Assembly (NCBI GenBank): GCA_934102255.1
Contig: CAKOSN010000019.1
Span: 1-35,419, forward strand
Reading direction: 5' to 3'
DNA: 35,419 bases
Source: an uncultured Bacilli bacterium
Lineage (GTDB): Bacteria > Bacillota_I > Bacilli_A > RF39 > UBA660
Shown: positions 8,905-17,265 of the stretch, in pieces
Layout: each line of letters begins with the position of its first letter
How positions within the stretch are numbered: position 1 is the stretch's first letter
Notes under the pieces: model-generated
Databases searched by the model: none
Seen by the model: only the letters and a program-made list of their open reading frames with translations
What the model was told of the DNA's origin: nothing
Program-made: the position numbers and the translations under genes

Positions 8905-9177
8905 TTAGTTTAAAGCGTCTTTTAATTTAGATCCAGCTTTGAATGATGCAACAGTCTTAGCAGGAATATGTAATGGCTCTTTAGTTAATGGGTTGATACC
9001 ATCTCTTGCATCACGTTTTTTAGCAGCAAATGTACCGAAACCAACTAATGTAACCTTTCCTTCTTTTTTAAGTCCTTCTACTACGCCTTCAACAAAAGCA
9101 TCTACAGCACGAAGAGCATCAGCTTTTGATAAACCGGCTTTAGCAGCGATAAATTCAACTAATTCAGTTTTTCCCAT
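8905..9177 (-). CDS. hup: DNA-binding protein HU
   Basis: A 90-residue histone-like protein that bends DNA and compacts the nucleoid as a dimer. The family features are clear: MGKTELVEFIAAKAGLSKADA at the start, VTLVGFGTF in the first beta strand, and the DNA-binding arm with NPLTKEP and IPAKTVASFKAG. The length is exactly that of bacterial HU. A strong AGGAGGAC ribosome site lies before the ATG. It stands alone between two terminators, and its codon use (fewer A/T-ending oddities, GC-richer than neighbours) fits a highly expressed gene. Confidence 0.97.
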   Translation of the reverse strand: MGKTELVEFIAAKAGLSKADALRAVDAFVEGVVEGLKKEGKVTLVGFGTFAAKKRDARDGINPLTKEPLHIPAKTVASFKAGSKLKDALN

Positions 9178-9244
9178 AATTTTGTCCTCCTATTATAATG
9201 TAAATTATGTTATAAGGACTACAATCCTTACAATTAGACTTTAG

Positions 9245-9523
9245 CACAATATTCCTAGGTAAATCAAGGAAAATCAGTTAATTTATAGTAAAAATATACA
9301 AAAAAAGCTCATTTTTTATATTTTTAGAGCTTTTTTAAGTTATTTTTATTAATTTCAGGTAAATTTCAAAATGGTTAATTGACACTTATTAGACATTTTT
9401 TATCTTTATTTAAATTATGTTTTTAAAGAAAATAAGATGACTTAATTATTGTTGCTTAACTAATATTTGTTGCATTGGATAATTTTTTTATTCAATTATT
9501 ATATTTTAAATTAACATTGTTTT
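9245..9523. other. Intergenic region between hup and spoIVA
   Basis: No gene is visible in this A+T-rich stretch. It contains the hairpin at 9301-9336 and, at its upper edge, a weak stem around the spoIVA stop codon (about 9513-9536) lacking a good T tail. Confidence 0.5.
9301..9336. terminator. Bidirectional intrinsic terminator
   Basis: AAAAAAGCTC and GAGCTTTTTT form a ten-base stem with T runs on both strands. It probably ends the spoIVA transcript, about 190 bases after the gene. Confidence 0.65.
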
Positions 9524-10999
9524 TTAAATAACAATAGCTATTAAGTTATTGGCCCCTTTATTAACTATTTTGGTAACAGTTTGACTTAGTTTATAGCGAG
9601 TATTTTCTGGCATAATAGATAATTTAGCTTGAATACCTTCTTGAACGATTGTATCTAGGCTACGCCCAAATATTTCACTCTTCCAAATACTTTGGGGGTC
9701 TGTTTCATAGTCTTTCATAATGTAGTTAATTAATTCTTTACTCTGAAGTTCACTACCAATGATTGGTTCGAAGGTTGAGGCAACATCTACTCGAATTAAA
9801 TGTAAGGAAGAAGCAACAGCACGTAATTTAACGCCATATCTACTACCTTGCTTAATTACTTCTGGAGTATCTAATTTCATATCTTTTAGACTTGGATAAA
9901 CAATGCCATAACCGGTTGACCTGGCTTGTTTTAAGGCGCTTTTAATACCGTCTAATTCCTCTTTATTATCTTTATAGGTTGCAAATACTTTTAACATGGA
10001 AGCTTTGGTGTTAACCTCACTACCGATAAATTCTTTTAAAGTATCATTATAAAGTTCATCAGAAGAATCTAAATTGACCATAACGGTTCCGGTACCACTA
10101 TCTAATTTGCTAATATAAGCTTTATTAATATATTTAGAATTTTCAAAGTAAGTAATTAAATTATCAACATCTTTTAACTTTCTAATTTCTAAAGTACTAT
10201 TTCTAATAAGTTCTAAGTAATGTTTTTTAATTTCATTTTTATTATCTAAGATAGATACCCATTCCGGAATAGAAAATTCAATATCTAAAACTGGATATTC
10301 ATAAAGGGCTGTTTTTAATACTTCATAGATGTCGGCCTCACGCATATCAAGAACTGATAGGGGCATTACGGGAACATCATAATTTTCTTTAATTTCTTTA
10401 GCGATATTTAAACATTCATTACTACTTGGATTTTTACTATTTAAAATAACAATGAAGGGTTTACCTAAGCCTTTTAATTCATTTATTACTCTAGCTTCCG
10501 CTTCAATATAATCGCTTCTTTTTAACTCGCCAATCGAACCGTCTGTGGTAACGACAATACCAATAGTGGAATGGTCTTTAATAACTTTTTCCGTACCAAT
10601 AGCAGCGGCTTCTTGAAAGCTTATAGCCTCATTAAACCAAGGGGTTAAAACCATACGAGGATTACCATTTTCATCTTCGTAACCAGTGGCATTTGGAATA
10701 ACATAACCAACGCAATCAATTAATTTAACATTACAACTAAAGTCTTCAATTTTAATGTTTGCGCCATTACTAGGAACGAATTTAGGTTCTGTGGTCATGA
10801 TGTTTTTGCCACCAGCACTCTGAGGAATTTCATCTAAACATCTTTTCTTTTGCGTTTCATCGGCGATATTAGGAACAATTAAGTTTTCAATTACTTTTTT
10901 TATAAAAGTTGATTTACCCGTACGAACTGCCCCTACTACTCCTAAATAGATATCCCCATTACCACGGGTTGCTAAGGGAATTATTACATTATCTTTCAT
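9524..10999 (-). CDS. spoIVA: Stage IV sporulation protein A (spore coat ATPase)
   Basis: SpoIVA is the ATPase that polymerises on the outer forespore membrane and forms the basement layer of the spore coat. The 491-residue length is that of the family. The product shows the family N-terminus (LATRGNGDIYLGVVG), a Walker A at residues 23-30 (GAVRTGKS), the switch-like DCVGY motif, and TTDGSIGE in the TRAFAC GTPase-like domain. The C-terminal half carries the middle and C-terminal domains used for coat assembly. The ribosome site is modest (AGAGAG). In spore formers this gene is made by the mother cell under sigma-E; I could not identify a sigma-E promoter with confidence. Its presence is the best evidence that the organism makes endospores. 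Confidence 0.96.
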   Translation of the reverse strand: MKDNVIIPLATRGNGDIYLGVVGAVRTGKSTFIKKVIENLIVPNIADETQKKRCLDEIPQSAGGKNIMTTEPKFVPSNGANIKIEDFSCNVKLIDCVGYVIPNATGYEDENGNPRMVLTPWFNEAISFQEAAAIGTEKVIKDHSTIGIVVTTDGSIGELKRSDYIEAEARVINELKGLGKPFIVILNSKNPSSNECLNIAKEIKENYDVPVMPLSVLDMREADIYEVLKTALYEYPVLDIEFSIPEWVSILDNKNEIKKHYLELIRNSTLEIRKLKDVDNLITYFENSKYINKAYISKLDSGTGTVMVNLDSSDELYNDTLKEFIGSEVNTKASMLKVFATYKDNKEELDGIKSALKQARSTGYGIVYPSLKDMKLDTPEVIKQGSRYGVKLRAVASSLHLIRVDVASTFEPIIGSELQSKELINYIMKDYETDPQSIWKSEIFGRSLDTIVQEGIQAKLSIMPENTRYKLSQTVTKIVNKGANNLIAIVI

Positions 11000-11143
11000 C
11001 TTATCACACTCTCTTACTACCTAATCTTATGAATATTATAAGTATTTAGAACTTAAAAGAATGGAAGTTTTATTTAAGAGTATTTTAAAATAGTAATTAA
11101 AAATTTTATTAAGAAAAATCAATTAAGAAGCGCACTAAAAGAG

Positions 11144-11599
11144 TTAATTATTTAGAGAATCATTAATAAGTTTTAAAATTTCTTTGGGGTTTGTAATATT
11201 AGGATTATAAGTAATAGTCATATTAAGTTTGTTGTTTGTATAAATATCATCACAATAATCGGTAATAACAGAATTAATTTTGGGGTTATCTAGTAAAGAT
11301 TCAACCATAATTTTAAGACAGTATTCACAGCAAAAATCATTAATAGTAGTATGGTATTCTTGGGTTGCTTTGCCATGCTTATCAAAGCCAATAATACTTG
11401 GTATCTTAGTCAATTCTAAATATAAAAGTATTTCTAATTTTAGCATTTTAATAGTAATTTTAGTCTCATCATAGTAAATGGTAATCGTTGTAAATTCTTT
11501 ATTATTAATTGTTACTTTTTCGATGCCATCTAAGTGTTTTAAGTATTCATCTAGTCCCTTATACGCTGGTGCATCAATAAATAGTGTTAATTTTGTCAT
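11144..11599 (-). CDS. Tandem HMA-like (metal-binding fold) protein
   Basis: A 151-residue protein that looks like two ferredoxin-like HMA domains in tandem. The first (residues 1-70) has the beta-alpha-beta pattern TLFIDAPAYKGLDEYL... but no cysteines. The second (75-151) has FCCEYCLKIMVESLLDNPKI, which resembles the HMA motif CxxC followed by the helix and 'GV' strand, and ends with ITYNPNITNPKEILKLI. HMA domains bind and transfer copper or similar soft metals; whether this one does is uncertain. It lies 14 bases after the histidine kinase gene and is cotranscribed with the two-component system. The ribosome site AAGGAT supports the start. Confidence 0.55.
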   Translation of the reverse strand: MTKLTLFIDAPAYKGLDEYLKHLDGIEKVTINNKEFTTITIYYDETKITIKMLKLEILLYLELTKIPSIIGFDKHGKATQEYHTTINDFCCEYCLKIMVESLLDNPKINSVITDYCDDIYTNNKLNMTITYNPNITNPKEILKLINDSLNN

Positions 11600-11613
11600 A
11601 AATTTATCCTTTC

Positions 11614-12822
11614 TTAAATTAAATATTTTATAGTAAAAGTGGTACCATCATGACCAGTTTCAACATTAATAAGGCCATCATTACTTTCAATGATTTTTTG
11701 GGCAAGAGACAGGCCAATCCCAATACTATTGGCACTTCCCCCACTGCCTTTATAAAATCTTTCAAAGATATGAGGTAAATCTTTTTCGCTAATGCCATCA
11801 CCATAATCTCTTATTTTAATACTAAGATAGACTTTATTAGCACTAGTGGTTATATCGATTTTACTATTTTCTTTAGAGTGTTCAACACAGTTTTTTAAGA
11901 TATTCGTAATAGCCTCTACTTGCCAGTTTAAATCACAATTAATTTTAATACCAGGTTCTAAATTCTTGATAACCGTGATATTTTTTAAGTCACATAAAGG
12001 AGAAACATTCTTTATAGAAGAAGTTACTATCTCATCTAAATAAACCTCTTTTTTTATAAAATGAACCGTGTTAGAATCTAACTTCGATAACTTTAGAAGA
12101 TTTAAAGCGAGAAAATTAATATTTAGAAGTTCTCTTTTAATATCTCTTATAAAGTCTTCTTTAGTATTTTTATCCATATCAGGATTATCAATGATATTAT
12201 CTAAAATAATTAAAATAGAAGTAATAGGAGTCTTTAATTGATGAGAAATATCGGCTAAGGTATCTTTTAAATCTTTTTTCGCTTGTTTAGAATTTTCCGC
12301 ATCTTCTTTTAATTTAATAGTTACTTTATATAATTCATTTTTTAAAATAGATAATTCATCTTCTGACATTTCTTCGATATCAATCTTATAATTTCTTTTA
12401 TTTATTTCTTCTAAACACTTGGTAATTTTATTAATCTCCCGGTCTTTTTTAGCATTAAATCTTAAAAACAAGAAGATAAGGAAGAATGTACTTATGAAAA
12501 CTATCATAATATTAGTTACTAAGAATTGCTGATATTTATTATCATTTTCGATTAAAAGCGATTTATTATCAATAGTTAGACTATATTGTTCCAGAACTTT
12601 ACCATCTTTTTTGGAACTCTTTAAGATATTATATAGTTCTTCATCTGTAATAGCCGGATAATCTTCTTTAATTTTTAAAATAATACTAGTTATTTTGGTA
12701 TCAAAGTTATCTTTATATACTTGGTATTCATATTTATTAATACTATAGGTTAAAAAGATAATAAAAATAGTATATAAACTTAAAATTATTAAAAACTTTT
12801 TTAATTTTTCTTTATTTTTCAT
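11614..12822 (-). CDS. Sensor histidine kinase
   Basis: A 402-residue membrane kinase. Two transmembrane helices (about residues 10-28 and 93-118) flank a short outside loop of roughly 65 residues. A HAMP-like linker follows, then the dimerisation/phosphoacceptor box with the sequence DISHQLKTPITS, and the ATPase domain with N box (NILKNCVEHS), G1 (DYGDGIS), F box (IFERFYKG) and G2 (GIGLSLAQ). I chose the ATG at 12822, preceded by AGG and overlapping the response regulator stop by 11 bases; a TTG at 12828 is also in frame. It pairs with the regulator upstream and probably controls the nearby ABC transporter, whose promoter carries a direct-repeat site (16858-16874). Confidence 0.92.
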   Translation of the reverse strand: MKNKEKLKKFLIILSLYTIFIIFLTYSINKYEYQVYKDNFDTKITSIILKIKEDYPAITDEELYNILKSSKKDGKVLEQYSLTIDNKSLLIENDNKYQQFLVTNIMIVFISTFFLIFLFLRFNAKKDREINKITKCLEEINKRNYKIDIEEMSEDELSILKNELYKVTIKLKEDAENSKQAKKDLKDTLADISHQLKTPITSILIILDNIIDNPDMDKNTKEDFIRDIKRELLNINFLALNLLKLSKLDSNTVHFIKKEVYLDEIVTSSIKNVSPLCDLKNITVIKNLEPGIKINCDLNWQVEAITNILKNCVEHSKENSKIDITTSANKVYLSIKIRDYGDGISEKDLPHIFERFYKGSGGSANSIGIGLSLAQKIIESNDGLINVETGHDGTTFTIKYLI

Positions 12823-13471
12823 AATCAATCCTGTAACCTAAACCTTTAACAGTCGAAATAATATCGGTTCCTAATTTTTGTCTTATTCTTTGGAAGTATA
12901 CCGTTATTGTATGGCTATCAACATCATTACCAGTCCATTCATAAATTTTATCTAAGATAGTATTACGACTTACGAGCTTGTTTAGATTTAAGAATAAAAG
13001 ATGCAGAAGTTTTAACTCTAACGGAGTTAATTCGATTTTTGTGGTATCTTTATAAACTAACATTTTATCCATATCAAAACTTATATCCTCGACTTTTAAA
13101 ATACTATTATGTTTTTGGCGTAATAAGATTTTATTAATACGTGCTAGTAATTCTTTGGTCGAAAAAGGCTTAGTTAAATAGTCTTCAGCCCCTATTTCAA
13201 GACCTCTTACAATATCATCTTCCTCATCTTTAGCGGTTAAAAAGATTGTAGGAATATTTAAGGCTTTTAGATTATCGGTAAAGAAAGTAAAGCCATTACC
13301 ATCCGGTAAAGTTACATCTAAAATAATTAAATTTATCTTGGGATTATCTTTTAAATAAGATATAGCCTCGAAAAGATTTTTACAGGCATAAACTTCATAA
13401 TTATTTTGCTTTAAGGTATAAGTTAAACCTTTTATAATAGTTAAATTGTCTTCAATTAATAATATTTGCAT
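12812..13471 (-). CDS. OmpR-family response regulator
   Basis: A 219-residue two-domain regulator. The receiver domain has the acidic pair (IEDN), the phosphoacceptor Asp in LIILDVTLPDGNG, the Thr in PTIFLTAKD and the Lys in DYLTKPF. The C-terminal winged helix has LTPLELKLL and the recognition helix TITVYFQRIRQKLG. This is the PhoB/OmpR type, which binds direct repeats spaced about one helical turn. It overlaps the kinase gene, so the two are coupled. It begins a new unit after the permease terminator at 13516-13538. Confidence 0.95.
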   Translation of the reverse strand: MQILLIEDNLTIIKGLTYTLKQNNYEVYACKNLFEAISYLKDNPKINLIILDVTLPDGNGFTFFTDNLKALNIPTIFLTAKDEEDDIVRGLEIGAEDYLTKPFSTKELLARINKILLRQKHNSILKVEDISFDMDKMLVYKDTTKIELTPLELKLLHLLFLNLNKLVSRNTILDKIYEWTGNDVDSHTITVYFQRIRQKLGTDIISTVKGLGYRIDYEK

Positions 13472-13515
13472 AGAAAGAACTCCTTTTTTATATCTTATAA
13501 TTTTTTATAGTGAAA

Positions 13516-13538
13516 GAAAAGGGCTTTAAACCCTTTTC
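13516..13538 (-). terminator. Terminator of ABC permease
   Basis: On the minus strand GAAAAGGG, a TTTAAA loop and CCCTTTTC form an eight-base stem immediately after the permease stop, followed by a short T-rich tail. It separates the transporter from the two-component genes. Confidence 0.6.
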
Positions 13539-16144
13539 TAAATATTTTCGTTTCTAATAGTTTCAATAATATTCTGTTTATTTATTTTTCTTAATGAATA
13601 TTTCATCAGTAAGGTAATTAAAAGATAAACAGCAACAATACTAATTATAATCGGAATTATTGGTAATTTATAACCAGAGAAATCACTGCTGGCTAGATAA
13701 TGATAGATTAAAACGGATAAACCAGTACCTAAGATAATACCTACTATTAAGGATTTAACAGTCATAAAGATACTTTCTAAACGAATCATTTTGGAGAATT
13801 CTTTGGTAGTCATACCTATACTTTTTAAAGTAGCAAATTCACTTCTTCTAAGTTGCATATTAGTCGTAATGGTATTAAAGATATTAGTTATCCCAATAAG
13901 AGTAATTACAATAATAAAGCCATATAAGAAGATACCTACTAAGATATAGAAGTTACGCATCATCTCTACTCGTTCTTCACTATTATAAAGTTCATAATCC
14001 TCATTATTTAAGAGTTCTTCTATCTCATCTTGAAGTTTAGAAGCCGCAGTCGAATAATATAGGGCCACTACATATGTACTTTTAGTTGGTAAAGTTTTAT
14101 ATAAATCTTCACTTACAACTAATATAGAACTGTTGGAATTTTCTAGTCCAAAAGGATATTTATCGCTTAAGGCTCCCACTACTATTGAGGTAGGATTATC
14201 CGAAATGTTGCCCGTAATCGTATCCCCTACTTGAAAATCAAACTCCCTAAGAATTCTACTTTTTTCTTTATTTGTCCCATTGTCATATTTAACCATCGGA
14301 TATTTATCTATTAAGACTCCTTTATCCTTAAGGGTTTCATAGTCTAAGTTTAAAGTCTGAAGATATTTTTTATAAGCCTCATCATTAAGAGAAAAAATAG
14401 TTATATAAGCATCAATATCATCATTTAATTCAAGGTTATGCCACTCTAGATATTCCTTACTATAATGTGTATTAGAAACACCAAAATTGCTTGTCTTTCT
14501 AACAACCACATCTTTAATATTATCTAATTTAGTAGTTTCTATAAGTTTTTGATAAGTAGTATCATTATAATTTTTAACCGATAGATAAATATTATAGCCC
14601 GAAGAACCTAATTCTTCTTTAATGCTTTGAAAAGCAAGGGACATAAAGGATGCTAAAGCAATGAAAGTACAAACCGAAACAGCAATGGAAATAACAGTAG
14701 TTCGATATTTTTTCTTGTTGCGTTGTTGATTTTTATAAGATATTTCGCCGCCAATCCCAAAGATTTTACTAATTAACTTGGGAGTTTTTAATTTTCGAGC
14801 CTTAATTTTAAGATCAGCACTGTTTTTAATCGAGTCAATAGGTGAGATTTTACTAGCTCGCCTAGCACTTTTAAAGGCCGAAAAGTAAATAGTTATGATT
14901 CCTAGACCAATCGTAAATAATAAAACTAATGGTGAATAAGAAAATGTTAATTTAAGACCACCATCCATCATCTCATTTAAGAAGAAATTACTAACTATAA
15001 CTAAGATATAAGCTGCTAAAAGGCCGAATAACAAACCGCAAGGAATACCAATAAGTCCCAAGATAGAGGCTTCATAGAAGACATTTTTGCGTATTTGTTT
15101 TTTAGTCGCCCCAACACTTCTTAACATTCCATATTGTTTTGTTTTCTCAGTAATAGAGATATCAAAACTATTCTTGATACAGAATACCGAAGTAAAAACA
15201 ATAATTAGACAAACTATTAAGACAACCGTACCTAGACTCCTAGTAGTATTTTCATCTAACGGATTAGTTTCTAAAGTTATGAGATAGTTATTACTATTAA
15301 ATTGGTATTTACTATTTTTCATTTGGGCATTAATACTATCATATTCAGAAGTACTAAGATAATCTGACTTTAAGAATTTTTGTAAAAGATCCGGTTCTAA
15401 TCCTAAGATATTGGCTGTTACTTTGACATGATTTTTTAAACCAGTTTTATTATACTTGGCATAAACATCAACTTTATCCGGAATATCTTTAGAATCTAAA
15501 TAAGTAATAAAGGTATAACCAGGGGCATTATAAGGCTCAATGGTGCGGTTAGGGCGCTCGGCAATACCAACAATTTGATAAGTTTTACTCCTAGTATCTA
15601 TCAGATGTTCATTACTTTCAGGATCATACGATTCATTTTGATTTAAAAGATAACTATCACTCACTCTTTTGCCAACATCTAAAGTAATATAATCGCCAAC
15701 TTTTAGATTTATCCGCCCATTCGTTTTTAAGTGGGTAGGAATTATTACTTCAGAAGCATTTTCTGGTAACCTCCCCTCAACTAAATGAACGGAAAGATTA
15801 TCTAGAGATTCCTTACTAAAGGCTTTTATGTAAGCATAGGGTTTATATTCATTTTTAGAATCATTTAACTTAGCATAACCAATATTACTAGTTAGATAAG
15901 TAGCCGCAATTCCAAAATTATTTTGAATATTTTGAACATCTTCTTTGGAAACATCTTGATATTCATAATGAAAGTTACCAAACTCATATATTTCATAATT
16001 AATTAAAGAATTTATGGCACTAGAATACATAGTAGCAACCGCACTTACTAGAGCCACTGATAAGATGATGCCGATAATGGTTACGATGGTGCGTTTCTTA
16101 TTAAATTTTAAATTTTTAATAGTTAATTTATTTAGTAAGTCCAT
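13538..16144 (-). CDS. FtsX-like ABC transporter permease
   Basis: An 868-residue membrane protein with two FtsX-like units. The N-terminal half has a helix at about 20-45, a large outside domain, and helices at about 305-425 (VVLIVCLIIVFTSVFCIKNS, then MLRSVGATKKQI). The second half repeats the pattern, with a helix near 490, an outside domain, and helices at 735-860 (TLKSIGMTTKEF). This is the architecture of MacB/LolC/YtrF-type 'mechanotransmission' permeases, which export or displace substrates such as antimicrobial peptides without a classical pore. I chose the ATG at 16144, preceded by GTGAGG and just after the ATPase stop; a GTG at 16156 is also in frame. The substrate is unknown. Confidence 0.9.
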   Translation of the reverse strand: MDLLNKLTIKNLKFNKKRTIVTIIGIILSVALVSAVATMYSSAINSLINYEIYEFGNFHYEYQDVSKEDVQNIQNNFGIAATYLTSNIGYAKLNDSKNEYKPYAYIKAFSKESLDNLSVHLVEGRLPENASEVIIPTHLKTNGRINLKVGDYITLDVGKRVSDSYLLNQNESYDPESNEHLIDTRSKTYQIVGIAERPNRTIEPYNAPGYTFITYLDSKDIPDKVDVYAKYNKTGLKNHVKVTANILGLEPDLLQKFLKSDYLSTSEYDSINAQMKNSKYQFNSNNYLITLETNPLDENTTRSLGTVVLIVCLIIVFTSVFCIKNSFDISITEKTKQYGMLRSVGATKKQIRKNVFYEASILGLIGIPCGLLFGLLAAYILVIVSNFFLNEMMDGGLKLTFSYSPLVLLFTIGLGIITIYFSAFKSARRASKISPIDSIKNSADLKIKARKLKTPKLISKIFGIGGEISYKNQQRNKKKYRTTVISIAVSVCTFIALASFMSLAFQSIKEELGSSGYNIYLSVKNYNDTTYQKLIETTKLDNIKDVVVRKTSNFGVSNTHYSKEYLEWHNLELNDDIDAYITIFSLNDEAYKKYLQTLNLDYETLKDKGVLIDKYPMVKYDNGTNKEKSRILREFDFQVGDTITGNISDNPTSIVVGALSDKYPFGLENSNSSILVVSEDLYKTLPTKSTYVVALYYSTAASKLQDEIEELLNNEDYELYNSEERVEMMRNFYILVGIFLYGFIIVITLIGITNIFNTITTNMQLRRSEFATLKSIGMTTKEFSKMIRLESIFMTVKSLIVGIILGTGLSVLIYHYLASSDFSGYKLPIIPIIISIVAVYLLITLLMKYSLRKINKQNIIETIRNENI

Positions 16145-16145
16145 A

Positions 16146-16817
16146 TTAAGCCTCACTTACAATTTTACCATCTTCAATTTTAATAATTCGATCGGCCATT
16201 TTCGCAATTTCTAAGTTATGGGTAATCATAATAATAGTTTGCTTTAATTCTTTGTTAGATTTCTTTAAAAGTGCTACAATTTCATCACTAGATTTAGAAT
16301 CTAAGTTACCCGTTGGTTCATCGGCTAAAACGATGGTTGGTCTAGTTATAAGGGCTCTACCAATACTTGTTCGTTGTTGTTGACCGCCACTTAATTCATT
16401 AGGAAGATGATATCTTCTCTTTTCTAAACCTAAATGGTTTAACATATTTTCCAGTTCTTCATTACTAACTTTACGATTATCGAGCGCTAAAGGCAAAGTA
16501 ATATTTTCCTCAACATTTAATATTGGTATTAAGTTATAAAACTGATAGATTAAACCTATTTGACGACGCCTGAAAATGGCTAGTTTATCATCATCTAAGG
16601 CAAATATATCTTTACCATCAATATAAACTTTACCTTTTGTTGGTCTATCTACGCCGCCGATTAAATGTAAAAGGGTGGATTTTCCCGAACCAGAGGCTCC
16701 TACAATAGCCACAAATTCGCCTTTTTTCACACTAAATGAAACATTATCTAAGGCTACAACTTGGGTTTCTTTTTTACCATATATTTTGGTTAAATTTTCT
16801 ACTCTTAAAATTTCCAT
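16146..16817 (-). CDS. ABC transporter ATP-binding protein, MacB/LolD type
   Basis: A 223-residue ATPase with Walker A GASGSGKST (about residues 39-47), Q loop (IYQFYNLIP), signature LSGGQQQR, Walker B VLADEPTGNLDS and the switch His in MITHN. The sequence type (ENLTKIYGKKE start, 'EPTGNLDS') is that of LolD/MacB subunits that work with FtsX-like permeases. It is first in a two-gene operon with the permease and has an AAGGAGA ribosome site. A TATAAT and a TGTAAC direct repeat upstream (16841-16874) suggest activation by an OmpR-type regulator. Confidence 0.95.
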   Translation of the reverse strand: MEILRVENLTKIYGKKETQVVALDNVSFSVKKGEFVAIVGASGSGKSTLLHLIGGVDRPTKGKVYIDGKDIFALDDDKLAIFRRRQIGLIYQFYNLIPILNVEENITLPLALDNRKVSNEELENMLNHLGLEKRRYHLPNELSGGQQQRTSIGRALITRPTIVLADEPTGNLDSKSSDEIVALLKKSNKELKQTIIMITHNLEIAKMADRIIKIEDGKIVSEA

Positions 16818-16840
16818 AGTAATCTCCTTTTCTTAAAGAC

Positions 16841-16874
16841 ATTATATGATATTTAAAGTTACAACTAAGTTACA
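16841..16874 (-). promoter_or_regulatory. ABC operon promoter with response-regulator repeats
   Basis: On the minus strand a TATAAT (16841-16846) lies 24 bases before the ATPase start. Where the -35 box should be there is instead TGTAACTTAGTTGTAAC (16858-16874), a direct repeat of TGTAAC with an 11-base period. OmpR-type regulators bind such repeats, and the two-component system encoded just downstream is the natural candidate. The binding is inferred. Confidence 0.5.
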
Positions 16875-17069
16875 TTTTTAAAATTTTTTTATTTAAATTT
16901 TTTAATGATTTATTGATAGCTAGAAGTTGAATTAAAATATCATTACAGTATTTAGCAACCATTTTAGCAACGCCTCTTACTTGACCTTCGATAGTTTTTA
17001 ATCTTGTTTCTAAGTATTTTTTTCTGTTTCTGTACGATGCGTACTTTCATTACAACGTTTACAATCCAT
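16870..17069 (-). pseudogene. Frameshifted, truncated CsoR-family repressor
   Basis: Starting at the ATG at 17069, preceded by AAAGGAGA, the minus strand reads MDCKRCNESTHRTETEKNT and then a stop. Shifting frame at a run of seven A residues (about 17014-17020) gives KYLETRLKTIEGQVRGV, then AKMVAKYCNDILIQLLAI. This is the heart of the CsoR/FrmR/CstR family (RLxxIEGQVRGxxxM, YCxDILxQ). One extra A would join the frames. The protein also stops at LKNLNKKILKM, so it lacks the conserved His-x3-Cys part of the metal or persulfide site. It has therefore lost both reading frame and a sensing residue. CsoR-type proteins are small helical repressors of copper or sulfide defence genes. A base-call error could explain the frameshift but not the missing C-terminus. 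Confidence 0.8.
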
Positions 17070-17092
17070 ATATATTTCTCCTTTGCAAGCTC

Positions 17093-17121
17093 ATTATGCA
17101 CCCCCTGGGGGTCTATGTCTA
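17093..17121 (-). promoter_or_regulatory. csoR promoter with CsoR-type operator in spacer
   Basis: On the minus strand TAGACA (17116-17121) and CATAAT (17093-17098) are exactly 17 bases apart. The spacer holds the perfect palindrome ACCCCCTGGGGGT (17100-17112). Pseudo-symmetric C-run/G-run sites of this type are the known operators of CsoR/FrmR-family repressors. The position, inside the promoter of the csoR remnant, is that of an autoregulated repressor. Confidence 0.7.
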
Positions 17122-17265
17122 TATTTTTTATTATTTTTTTAGTTAGGGTTATTTTTCCCGCCCTCCACTCCCTGAAAAGGAACATTTATAAATTTTTTAG
17201 AAATAGCAATAGGAAACAGAAAAAATTGTGATATAATAAGAAAACATTTTAAGGAGGAAATAGTT

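Noticed and set aside
16964..17185. Minus-strand open frame of 73 codons
   Set aside because: It runs through the csoR operator and promoter in a frame different from the CsoR sequence and has no family pattern.
17004..17231. Plus-strand open frame of 75 codons before the ClpX-like gene
   Set aside because: It is antisense to the csoR remnant and overlaps the promoter region; no ribosome site is seen.
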